From Planctomycetota bacterium (GTDB taxonomy: Bacteria > Planctomycetota > Planctomycetia > Gemmatales > HRBIN36), in the NCBI GenBank assembly GCA_014584395.1, contig JACTMY010000004.1:154593-218592 (forward strand): 64,000 nucleotides of DNA, written 5' to 3'. The notes under the pieces are model-generated. The model was not told the DNA's origin. It did not search any database and was given only the letters and a program-made list of their open reading frames with translations. Made by a program: the position numbers and the translations under genes. Of the stretch, positions 18,817 to 26,844 are shown one piece after another; position 1 is the first letter of the stretch; each line of letters begins with the position of its first letter.

Positions 18817-18927
18817 TTGGCCGCGATGGCTCGCGCCGCGGCTGCATGCACCGGCGGACCGTCGTGTGGAAGAAAACATGCACTCCGTTCACATGGACGG
18901 AACCTTGAGTCTCATAGGAACGGCCCC

Positions 18928-19545
18928 ATGAAACAAAAATCATCCGCGAACTCGTGGTGGTTAGCCTCCCTGGCGATTGCACTGCCCGGGCTGCTCAATG
19001 GATGCGCCACGGAAGCCAACTGGGATCGTTGTGCCACCATTCCGCCCGGCGCCATGCCGGCTCCTGTGGGGACGAACGTCAATCGCATCGTCGATGCCCA
19101 GGCGGCGCGCGCCGAGGCCGATGATTTCGTCATCTACCACCATGAATGGTATCTGGGCGGCGTGACCCTCGGACCTTATGGACAGTATCACGTGCAGCAA
19201 ATCGCCCAACGTCTGCCCACCGTGCCGTTCAACGTCACCATCCAAGCCACGCCCGATCAGCAACTGAACGAAACCCGCCGAAAAGTTGTCGTCAGCGCCT
19301 TGACCGCCGCTGGCTTGACCGACGTGGACATCCGTGTGGCCGTGGGGTATCCCGAAGCCGAAGGCCTATACGGCGAAGAAGCGGAACGGGCTTACCAGTT
19401 CATGCAGCAAGGGGGGGGCAACAACTTTGGCGGCTTCGGCATGGGCGGCATGGGCGGCTTTGGCCGCGGCTTCGGCAACTTCTTTGGCGGCGGGCGCAAC
19501 TTCTTCCGCGGCAACCTGGGGTTGGGCAGCGGTCCGTTCTTTTAA
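18928..19545 (+). CDS. Tad-locus lipoprotein with CpaD/OmpA-like domain and Gly/Phe-rich tail
   Basis: A 205-residue exported lipoprotein. The signal peptide ends in the lipobox LNGC near residue 26. Residues 70-155 form an alpha/beta domain like that of the 5314-5949 lipoprotein (FVIYHHEWYLGG, then NVTIQATPDQQLNETRR). The last ~50 residues are Gly/Phe/Asn/Met-rich, ending in GPFF. AGGAA is seven bases before the ATG; the longer frame from 18817 would bury the signal peptide. It lies 111 bases after the secretin gene and would suit a secretin-associated CpaD-type partner. A terminal Phe is seen on many outer-membrane proteins, but no barrel is visible. Confidence 0.72.
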   Translation: MKQKSSANSWWLASLAIALPGLLNGCATEANWDRCATIPPGAMPAPVGTNVNRIVDAQAARAEADDFVIYHHEWYLGGVTLGPYGQYHVQQIAQRLPTVPFNVTIQATPDQQLNETRRKVVVSALTAAGLTDVDIRVAVGYPEAEGLYGEEAERAYQFMQQGGGNNFGGFGMGGMGGFGRGFGNFFGGGRNFFRGNLGLGSGPFF

Positions 19546-19607
19546 TCGCATCGGCCATGTGGCGCAGGAAACGAGTGGTTCCCAAGGTAGCTGAGGAGTC
19601 TCACGCC

Positions 19608-20630
19608 ATGATCAAGCCCATCGATCGCTCATGGCGTGGCGGACTGAAGTTCCGGCTCTGGGTCAAGCCCCTCAGTTTGATCCTGCTTGGCGTCATGACC
19701 AGCGGCTGCCAATCGTTCGGTTCCGTCTCCATGCCATGGTCCTCGACTGACTCCGCCGCGACCACTCGCGCCGACGTGCCGCCATTGGGCATTCAGCCCG
19801 AAAGCAAACCCGTTGCATTGCCCAAAGATAAGGCTGCCCAGGCTTGCTTGCTCGTGGCCGAGAGCCTGGAAGCCAACGAACATTTCCGAGAAGCCATTCT
19901 GCAGTACGAACTGGCTCGGCAATATCAACCTCAGTTGCCTGGACTGGACCGCAAGCTGGGCCGGCTCTATGAGCAGGCCGGCGACTACGACAAGGCCCTT
20001 GCGGAATATGAAAAAGTCCTCAAGGCCAGCCCTCAGAACGCGGAATTGATGAACGACGTCGGCTACATCCATTGGCGGAAGGGCAACGGCGGCGAAGCGG
20101 AAAAGTGGTTTCGGCAAGCCTTGGCCTTGCAGCCCAGCCTGAAGCGGGCACAGATCAACTTGGGTCTGGCCTTGGGGCAGCAGGGGAAGTTCGATGAAAG
20201 CCTGGCGGCGTTTCGGGTGGTCTTGCCCGAAGCGGAGAGCCGCTGCAATTTGGCATTTATCCATCTGCAGCAAGGGCGGGTGGCCGAGGCTCGTCAGGAA
20301 TACCGCATGGCTCTAGCGCTCAACCCGCAACTGCAACTGGCCAAGGATCGCCTGGCAGACCTGGAGCGCGTGGAGATGAAGATCATGCAATCGTCGTTGG
20401 CCAAGAGTGAGCCGGCCCGGTTGCCTCAATCGCCAATGACCTCGACCTCTGCGCCCTCGCGCTTGAATGAAACCAAGCCCCCAGTCGCCGCGAACGTGGA
20501 TTATCCTCCTGCGCCGATCATGCAAGTCGACTGGCGGCCGGCCGGTGCGCCTGTTCCTGCCCCTTCCGAATCAACCCTGCCAACAGCCTCTCCTCGCATC
20601 AGGCTCGGCCTGCCGCAACAGATGAAATGA
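19608..20630 (+). CDS. TPR lipoprotein in the Tad locus
   Basis: A 340-residue exported lipoprotein. The signal peptide ends in the lipobox MTSGC near residue 28. About five tetratricopeptide repeats (residues 70-245) precede a Pro/Ser-rich C terminus. GAGGAG lies nine bases before the ATG at 19608; an in-frame extension to 19146 runs through the previous gene and has no support. It is the second TadD-like protein in the window, which may mean that the two Tad segments use separate assembly factors. Confidence 0.75.
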   Translation: MIKPIDRSWRGGLKFRLWVKPLSLILLGVMTSGCQSFGSVSMPWSSTDSAATTRADVPPLGIQPESKPVALPKDKAAQACLLVAESLEANEHFREAILQYELARQYQPQLPGLDRKLGRLYEQAGDYDKALAEYEKVLKASPQNAELMNDVGYIHWRKGNGGEAEKWFRQALALQPSLKRAQINLGLALGQQGKFDESLAAFRVVLPEAESRCNLAFIHLQQGRVAEARQEYRMALALNPQLQLAKDRLADLERVEMKIMQSSLAKSEPARLPQSPMTSTSAPSRLNETKPPVAANVDYPPAPIMQVDWRPAGAPVPAPSESTLPTASPRIRLGLPQQMK

Positions 20631-20646
20631 GACTAGGCCGCATGGC

Positions 20647-21390
20647 TCAGGGTTTGCGGAATTCCTTGTCATCAATCTTGTCGAGAAACTCCACATTCAC
20701 GACCTGGCTGACCAGATAGCGATTGCCTTCGTGGTAGATCACCGTCTGATGGGGATAGGCCACGCCCTGGACTTCGCGATAATCCGATACGAATACTTCC
20801 TGTTGGACCCATCGACCAAAATTGGCGTCCTTGATGCGATATTCGTACTTGACGGGCAAGAACGTGGCGGCGTCGCAATACAGGATGAAATCGGGCCGAT
20901 CCTTGGCGGTGATTTTGACGCCAAGAGCCATCTGGCCATCGATCCGCCGCGGGGGAAGAGCATGAAGCTCGTGGCCCCCATCGCGAATCTCGAGCAGATG
21001 GATCAGCCGCGTGATGTACAAATCCTGCTTGCGCGCGGCCAATTCATCCGGCGACAAGTCCCGCGGCGGCTGGTCTTGATCCTGCTCCCAGCCCTGATCG
21101 CCATCGATGACGCAGAGCGAACGGTCTTCGCCTCTTAGCGACGGTTGGAGATAGGTCATCTTCATGCGGTGGGGAAGATGAATGAGGGTTTCGATTTGAA
21201 ACGTGGTCTCCTTCAATCCCAGACGCAGGGTGCCCTTTTGCGTTTCTCTCATGAGCATCAGTTTTTTGAGCACCGCGGCGCCGCCCCGCGCCTCGATCGC
21301 CCGGGCCAAAATCTCCTGGGGCGCGGGCGGTTCGAGCCGCATCGGATCAGGGCACCAGGGAATCAACAAGACCATCAAGAGCGTCGTCAT
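20647..21390 (-). CDS. secreted LolA-like/outer-membrane lipoprotein-sorting-like protein
   Basis: A 247-residue protein with a short N-terminal hydrophobic leader (MTTLLMVLLIPW). The body has the alternating beta pattern of LolA/LppX-fold proteins: a helix EILARAIEARGG, then strands such as GTLRLGLKETTFQIETLI, MALGVKITAK and FILYCDAATFLPVKYEYRI. I infer a lipid- or lipoprotein-binding fold, not a proven role. Its start overlaps the stop of the NUDIX gene by four bases. It ends 16 bases from the convergent TPR lipoprotein. Confidence 0.62.
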   Translation of the reverse strand: MTTLLMVLLIPWCPDPMRLEPPAPQEILARAIEARGGAAVLKKLMLMRETQKGTLRLGLKETTFQIETLIHLPHRMKMTYLQPSLRGEDRSLCVIDGDQGWEQDQDQPPRDLSPDELAARKQDLYITRLIHLLEIRDGGHELHALPPRRIDGQMALGVKITAKDRPDFILYCDAATFLPVKYEYRIKDANFGRWVQQEVFVSDYREVQGVAYPHQTVIYHEGNRYLVSQVVNVEFLDKIDDKEFRKP

Positions 21391-21917
21391 GGCAGTTCGT
21401 CCCTTCCTTGCTTACGTAGGCGGTCCCAGTACAGCAGCGCGAACAGCGTTTTGCCATCCTGAATTGTCCCATCCATGACCCAAGCGATGGCTTCGTCCCA
21501 GGGAACGAGCAGCGATTCCAGTTCTTCACCCTCGGCCAATTGGGCTGGCCCCGGGACCAAATCCTCGGCCAGATACAAGTGTATGACTTCGCTCAGCAGT
21601 CCCGGCGAGGGGAAAAAACGCCGCACCAGGGTCAACTTGCGAACCAGGTAGCCGGTTTCCTCTTGGAGCTCGCGCTGGGCCGTCGCCTCTGGCGGCTCCT
21701 CAGGTTCGAGCGTCCCGGCGGGCAGTTCCAGCAGCCATTGGCCCACGGCCCGACGATGATTGCGGACCATGCAAATCGTCTTGGCGTCGACGAAAGGCAG
21801 CAGCAGCACCGCCCCGGGATGGCGCAGAAAGACGCGCTGATGGGGTTGTCCATTGGCGGTCATCACGGTTTGTTGAACCAGTTGGCACTTGCGTCCTGCA
21901 TAGAGGATTTTTTCCAT
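21387..21917 (-). CDS. NUDIX hydrolase, ADP-ribose pyrophosphatase-like
   Basis: A 176-residue NUDIX enzyme. The NUDIX box is complete: Gly, five residues, Glu, then RELQEETGYL in the 23-residue motif at about 73-95, with the metal-binding EE pair. The preceding GQWLLELPAGTLEP matches ADP-ribose pyrophosphatases (NudF type), which split ADP-ribose to AMP and ribose 5-phosphate. Coupled by ATGA overlap to the LolA-like gene. Confidence 0.85.
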   Translation of the reverse strand: MEKILYAGRKCQLVQQTVMTANGQPHQRVFLRHPGAVLLLPFVDAKTICMVRNHRRAVGQWLLELPAGTLEPEEPPEATAQRELQEETGYLVRKLTLVRRFFPSPGLLSEVIHLYLAEDLVPGPAQLAEGEELESLLVPWDEAIAWVMDGTIQDGKTLFALLYWDRLRKQGRDELP

Positions 21918-21946
21918 GGTCGGGACAGCCGGGGTGGAGGTGCTAT

Positions 21947-21975
21947 TTGCGTCTTTGCCTCTTGGATGATAAAAT
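21947..21975 (+). promoter_or_regulatory. candidate promoter of the M50 protease gene
   Basis: TTGCGT (21947-21952) and TAAAAT (21970-21975) are separated by 17 bases, about 50 bases before the protease ATG and just upstream of the divergent NUDIX start. Pattern match only. Confidence 0.35.
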
Positions 21976-22023
21976 GACGGGCGTTAGGATGCAATCGAAC
22001 CTCGACTGTGTGATGAAATCCAC

Positions 22024-23091
22024 ATGAACGATGCGCTAAGCTGGTCGCTTCCCATTGGCCGTTATTTCGGGATAAACGTCCGGGTTCACCTGACGTTCTT
22101 CCTGATCTCGATCCCCGCTATTTTGCGGGTATACGCCAAGGCGCCGGGCTATGTCCTTGATGCCATTGCGATTCAGCTTCTCTTTTTCGTCTCGGTCCTG
22201 CTGCATGAATTCGGCCATTGCTTTGCCGCGCGCTACGTGGATGGCGACGCCGATGAAATCCTGATGTGGCCCCTGGGCGGGTTGGCTTCCTGCCAGATCC
22301 CCAATACACCCCGGGCCAATTTCATCACCACGGCGGGTGGACCGGCCGTCAACGTGATCCTGTGCCTCTTGAGCGCGGGCGGGCTGGCCATTTTCGGCCT
22401 GATCCCGCCTCTCAACCCCCTGTGGCATCCCATCCCCGTGGCTCGCGAGGATGCCCTGTACCAATTCGCTTCTGGACAATGGGTCAACGATCTTTCCTGG
22501 GTCGCCCTCCTCTTCGCTCGGCTCTTCTACGTCAATTGGCTCCTCTTCTGGTTCAACATTGTGCTGATCGGCTTCCCCCTGGATGGCGGCCGACTGGTCC
22601 AAGCCTTCTTGTGGCCCCGGGTGGGGTTCGCCTCCGCCACACGCTTCGTCATCTTCACGGGCAATGTGATCGCCGTGGCCATCGTGCTCCTCGTCTTGAT
22701 CTTCGCTGAGAAACAGCCGGTCAACGGGCTGATCATGTTTTCCCTGGCCATCTTTATCTACATCTCATGCCGGCAGCAATCGATCATGCTGGAAACGGGC
22801 GGTCTGGTGGACGACACCTTCATGGGCTACGATTTCTCCCAGGGGTACACCAGCCTCGAACGCACCAGCGGCAAGGCGAGTCCGCCCCGGCAGCCCTTCT
22901 GGAAACGCTGGCTGGAACGCCGGGCCGAGGCCAAACGGCAGCGCGAACAGCAGCAATTCGAGGCCGATCAATCGCGCGTCGATGATTTGCTTGCCAAGGT
23001 CAAGGAGTTCGGCATGCAGTCCTTGACGACCGAAGAGCAACGCTTTCTCAAACGCTTCTCGGCCAAGCTCAAAGATAAAAACCGCTCGTAG
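22024..23091 (+). CDS. M50 family site-2 protease-like membrane peptidase
   Basis: A 355-residue intramembrane zinc metalloprotease of the SpoIVFB/S2P type. The zinc motif is HEFGH (61-65) in the second hydrophobic segment, and the third ligand is Asp187 in FPLDGGR. About five or six membrane segments run from residue 20 to 255. The C-terminal ~100 residues are a soluble, Arg/Gln-rich, coiled-coil-prone tail in place of the CBS pair found on some relatives. A substrate such as an anti-sigma factor is typical of the family, but none is identifiable next to it. Confidence 0.87.
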   Translation: MNDALSWSLPIGRYFGINVRVHLTFFLISIPAILRVYAKAPGYVLDAIAIQLLFFVSVLLHEFGHCFAARYVDGDADEILMWPLGGLASCQIPNTPRANFITTAGGPAVNVILCLLSAGGLAIFGLIPPLNPLWHPIPVAREDALYQFASGQWVNDLSWVALLFARLFYVNWLLFWFNIVLIGFPLDGGRLVQAFLWPRVGFASATRFVIFTGNVIAVAIVLLVLIFAEKQPVNGLIMFSLAIFIYISCRQQSIMLETGGLVDDTFMGYDFSQGYTSLERTSGKASPPRQPFWKRWLERRAEAKRQREQQQFEADQSRVDDLLAKVKEFGMQSLTTEEQRFLKRFSAKLKDKNRS

Positions 23092-23251
23092 ATCACTTCA
23101 ACGGCTGCCCATTGCCAAAGCGGCAGAGCAAGCGTAAGCAGATAGACAGACCCCTGGTCAGAGCGATGAGCCGCAGAGTGGCCGTCAAAGGCTGCACCAG
23201 GCGGCGTCCTGAGGGGTGGACATCGATATTTCATTAAGGCGAGAGAATCCC

Positions 23252-24580
23252 TTGGCAGACAAACTCATCGAGCCGCGCACTTTGAAGGGCTTTCGTGATT
23301 ACGTGCCCACGCTGATGATTCCCCGCGAGCAGCTCATGGAAACCGCCCGCCGGGTTTACCGCTCCTTTGGGTTCGTACCCATCGATACTCCGGCCCTCGA
23401 ATACACGGAGATTCTGTTGGGCAAGGGCAGCGAGGAAACCGACAAGCAGCTTTACCGCTTCCGTGATCATGGCGACCGGGACGTGGCTTTGCGGTTCGAT
23501 CTGACGGTGCCCTTCGCCCGGTTCGCCGCCGAGCATATCGGCCAGTTGGGAGTGCCCTTCAAGCGGTATCACATCGCCCCGGTTTGGCGCGGCGAGAACA
23601 CGCAGCGCGGCAGGTATCGCGAATTCGTACAGTGCGACTTTGACACCATCGGCACAACTAGCAACGCCGCGGACATCGAAGTGGCCCTGGTCATTCACGA
23701 CCTGATGGCCGCCCTGGGGTTTGAACGGTTCGTGATCCACATCAACAATCGCATGATCCTCAACGGTTTGTTGGAGGAGATGCAGCTCACGCCGCAGACG
23801 CCGCTGCTCCTGCGCGCCCTGGATAAATTGCCCAAGATCGGCAAGGAGGCCGTGGTGGCTGAGATGAAGGAACGGACCGGGGTCAGCGCGGAGCAGGCAC
23901 TCAAGATCATCCATTTGGCCGAACTTTCCGGGCAAAACGAAGCGATCCTGGATCAACTCACTCGTGACTTTGGCCAAAACCCCAAGGCGGCGGAGGGCAT
24001 CGCGCGGCTGCGGGAACTGGTCCAGGTGGTGCACGCGGCGGGGGTGCCCGATGAACGCATCCAAATCGATGTCTCGATTGCCCGGGGTTTGGATTACTAC
24101 ACGGGGACGGTCTTCGAGACCTTCCTGACCGATCTGCCCAACATCGGCAGCGTCTGTTCGGGCGGCAGGTACGATAACCTGGCCAGCCTGTACACCAAGC
24201 AGGTTCTGCCCGGCGTGGGCGCTTCCTTGGGGCTGGACCGCTTGTTAGCGGCCATGGAGGAGTTAAAGCTGCTGTCCCGTGAAGCCACCGCGGCGCCGAT
24301 CTTCATGGTGCAGTTCGCCAAGGAATATCTTGGACGCTATGAGCAGATGGCGCGGCACCTCCGCCAGGCTGGAATGGGGGTGGAGGTTTTCCCCGAAGCC
24401 AAGAAGCTGGGGCAGCAGCTTTCCTATGCGGACAAGCGCGGCTTCCGCGTGGCCCTGATCGCTGGGCCGGATGATTTCGCCAAAGCCGTCTGGCAGGTGA
24501 AAGACCTCCGGGCCAACGCGAGCCAGACGGTCGCGGAGGCGGAGCTGATCGACCACTTGCGTCTGCACCTTGAAAAATAG
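23252..24580 (+). CDS. hisS: histidyl-tRNA synthetase
   Basis: A 442-residue class II synthetase that charges tRNA-His. Motif 2 is RYHIAPVWRGENTQRGRYREF, the HisA motifs are RGLDYYTGTVFE and the motif 3 region is GASLGLDRLL; the C-terminal anticodon-binding domain begins near residue 345. The start is taken as TTG 23252 because AAGGCGAGAG lies just upstream and ADKLIEPRTLKGFRDY is the normal N terminus. The frame is open to GTG 23216, where GAGGGG abuts the start and is badly spaced. Confidence 0.95.
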   Translation: MADKLIEPRTLKGFRDYVPTLMIPREQLMETARRVYRSFGFVPIDTPALEYTEILLGKGSEETDKQLYRFRDHGDRDVALRFDLTVPFARFAAEHIGQLGVPFKRYHIAPVWRGENTQRGRYREFVQCDFDTIGTTSNAADIEVALVIHDLMAALGFERFVIHINNRMILNGLLEEMQLTPQTPLLLRALDKLPKIGKEAVVAEMKERTGVSAEQALKIIHLAELSGQNEAILDQLTRDFGQNPKAAEGIARLRELVQVVHAAGVPDERIQIDVSIARGLDYYTGTVFETFLTDLPNIGSVCSGGRYDNLASLYTKQVLPGVGASLGLDRLLAAMEELKLLSREATAAPIFMVQFAKEYLGRYEQMARHLRQAGMGVEVFPEAKKLGQQLSYADKRGFRVALIAGPDDFAKAVWQVKDLRANASQTVAEAELIDHLRLHLEK

Positions 24581-24665
24581 GCGAACCCATGGCGATGCGG
24601 CCCGGTGGATGGTAAAGTGGCGTGCACGATCAACCATCCCTGGGCCAGGCGCGCTAGGAGTCGTC

Positions 24666-25715
24666 ATGTCCGCGGAAGCATTCCCTTCGACCCCTTCCAA
24701 CATCCCGTCTTTTGACGTGCATCCCTATCAACCCGACGGCGGGTACAGCAGTTTGGGTTCGGCGCTGTGCATCGTCATGGCGTTGATTGCCGCGGCCATC
24801 ATGGGCTTCGTCACGAGCTGGATCGGACAGCATTTTTATCTGATTATTCTTTTCCCAATCGGGGTTGGCGTCGTCGTCGGCTTCACCCTGAACTTTGCCA
24901 TCCGCTTGGGCAAAGTCCGCAGTCCATGGCTGGGCGGCGTGGCGGGCTTGATGGGCGGAGCGCTCTCCACGGTCATGATGCTGTTCTTCGATTATCAGCG
25001 GCAATTAAGCCAGGTGGCTCAGGTCGATCCCCAAGTATGGGATCGAGTTGAGTTGTTCGAGAAGCTGGGCATGGACAAACAAAAACCGAGGGACATGGAG
25101 CAAGCCGAATGGAACGAGTGGAAGCTGCTCATCAAGGTAAGGAAAGTGGATACCTTTCTGAAATACATCGACTACGCGGCGGAAGAAGGCGTGTCGATTG
25201 GCCGGGGGAGCAGCAAGGGCTTCAACCTTGGCTATTATGGCACGTTGATCTATTACGGCGTGGAGATGCTGATCATCGGTTTCGTCGCGTTCGCCATCGG
25301 CAGGTCGGCAGCGGCGGAGCCTTATTGCACGGCATGCAACCAATGGAAAGTTTCAAAACAACTAAGCGATTTCGTGGTCCGTGCCGATCGGGTCAATGAA
25401 TGGCTGGATGCGATCCGACTAGGAACGCCATTGCCCCGCAAGGATTTCGATGTGTTTAATGCGGAGGGGGCACGTTACGTGACGACTCTTTATCGATGCC
25501 CTGCTTGTGGCAACAGCAATCCCGTGGACGTGAAAGTGGAAGAAGTCACCATCGGCAACAAAGGACAAGAGCAAAAGGCCGAAAAGGTCTTTGTGACTTA
25601 TCCCGGTGAGGCGGAGCCAGTACTAGAAGCCCTTATGGAAGAGCCGACCGTCGTCGAACCGGACGCGCCGCCGCCACCACCGCCGCCCGCTGCGTCCGCT
25701 GAACAGGTCGAGTGA
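24666..25715 (+). CDS. membrane protein with zinc-ribbon-like cysteine pairs, unknown role
   Basis: A 349-residue protein I do not recognise by name. Residues 30-105 contain three membrane segments (ALCIVMALIAAAIMGFVTSW, then LIILFPIGVGVVVGFTLNF, then GGVAGLMGGALSTVMML). A fourth lies near 205-225. CTAC follows at about 234-237 and CPAC at about 287-290, which together could bind one zinc ion. The tail is acidic and Pro-rich. TAGGAG six bases before ATG 24666 supports this start. It lies 85 bases after hisS and converges with tsaD. Confidence 0.6.
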   Translation: MSAEAFPSTPSNIPSFDVHPYQPDGGYSSLGSALCIVMALIAAAIMGFVTSWIGQHFYLIILFPIGVGVVVGFTLNFAIRLGKVRSPWLGGVAGLMGGALSTVMMLFFDYQRQLSQVAQVDPQVWDRVELFEKLGMDKQKPRDMEQAEWNEWKLLIKVRKVDTFLKYIDYAAEEGVSIGRGSSKGFNLGYYGTLIYYGVEMLIIGFVAFAIGRSAAAEPYCTACNQWKVSKQLSDFVVRADRVNEWLDAIRLGTPLPRKDFDVFNAEGARYVTTLYRCPACGNSNPVDVKVEEVTIGNKGQEQKAEKVFVTYPGEAEPVLEALMEEPTVVEPDAPPPPPPPAASAEQVE

Positions 25716-25731
25716 CGCCTTACTCCCCGTC

Positions 25732-26796
25732 TTAGGGCTTGCGCGGCCGCTTGACCATGCGTCGAGGGTGCGGTGCGGTCTGGAATAAAGGTTCGGCATC
25801 CAAATCCAAGGGAGCGCTGTCGCCGCGCCGCCATTTCTCGACGGCCAAGGCGGCCATGGCAGCGTTGTCGGTGCACATCGACAAGGGGGGGATGATGAGT
25901 TGCCCTCCTTGCTTGGCCATCATTTTTTCCAGTGCAGCGCGGAAGCATTGATTGGCCGTGACGCCTCCCCCGACGGCCAAGGTCGTCAATCCGGTCTGCT
26001 TTAGGGCTTGTCGGCACTTGGCGACCAGGACCTCCACTACGGCCTGCTGGAAACTCGCGGCGACGTCGGCTTTAAGCCGCGCGGTCGGCTCCTTGCCTTC
26101 GTCGAGCAGATCACGCCACTTGTAACGCACGGCCGTTTTGAGGCCGCTAAAGCTAAAGTCCAACCGTTCCTCATGCAGGAAGGAGCGGGGGAATGGGAAC
26201 GCCTTGGCATTTCCTCCCTTGGCGCATTGTTCAATGGCGGGACCGCCTGGGAACCCGAGATCGAGGATTGCCGCGACCTTGTCGAACGCCTCTCCAGCGG
26301 CATCATCGATGGTGCCGCCGAGCCATTCGAAGCGCAAGGCGTCATGGCAATGAAACAGGCTCGTGTGCCCGCCGCTGACGACGAGGCCAACGCATGGGAA
26401 AATGTCGCGCTGCGCCGTCATGCGGCAAGCGTAGATATGGGCTTCGAGATGATTGACGGCAAACAAGGGGATATCCAAGGTGACGGCCAGCATCTTGGCC
26501 GCGCTGACGCCGACGAGGAGTGCCCCGACCAGGCCAGGCTGGTTCATGACCGCCACCGCGCTCAGGTCCTTGAGGGCAACCTGAGCGTCGGTCAGTGCTT
26601 GTTCCATGACTGGTAATAGCTGAGTCAGATGAGCACGAGCCGCGATCTCGGGGACCACGCCGCCGAAGCGTTCATGTTGCTTGAGTTGAGAGGCCACCAC
26701 GCTCGAGCGCACATGGAGTTGGTCGTCAAAAACGGCCGCGGCGGTTTCGTCGCAGGAAGTCTCCAAGGCTAGGAAAAGCGTTCGGCTCATGCCCAT
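25732..26796 (-). CDS. tsaD: tRNA threonylcarbamoyladenosine biosynthesis protein TsaD
   Basis: A 354-residue ASKHA-fold enzyme that, with TsaB and TsaE, transfers threonylcarbamoyl to A37 of ANN-decoding tRNAs. The iron site His116 and His120 are in NHLEAHIYA; other signatures are LALETSCDETAAAV, VVSGGHTSLF and VGGGVTANQ. Length is normal. ATG 26796 is used; an in-frame ATG two codons later is equally possible. Confidence 0.95.
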   Translation of the reverse strand: MGMSRTLFLALETSCDETAAAVFDDQLHVRSSVVASQLKQHERFGGVVPEIAARAHLTQLLPVMEQALTDAQVALKDLSAVAVMNQPGLVGALLVGVSAAKMLAVTLDIPLFAVNHLEAHIYACRMTAQRDIFPCVGLVVSGGHTSLFHCHDALRFEWLGGTIDDAAGEAFDKVAAILDLGFPGGPAIEQCAKGGNAKAFPFPRSFLHEERLDFSFSGLKTAVRYKWRDLLDEGKEPTARLKADVAASFQQAVVEVLVAKCRQALKQTGLTTLAVGGGVTANQCFRAALEKMMAKQGGQLIIPPLSMCTDNAAMAALAVEKWRRGDSAPLDLDAEPLFQTAPHPRRMVKRPRKP

Positions 26797-26844
26797 GATG
26801 GTTAAAGAGTGATGACGGCCTTGGACCCGCTGGCGGGGCCAGCC

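Noticed and set aside
17044..18879. 611-codon open frame on the minus strand opposite cpaC
   Set aside because: Shadow of the secretin gene in G+C-biased codons; no recognisable protein pattern.
19146..19607. N-terminal extension of the TPR lipoprotein frame
   Set aside because: Overlaps the preceding lipoprotein gene and would hide the signal peptide at 19608.
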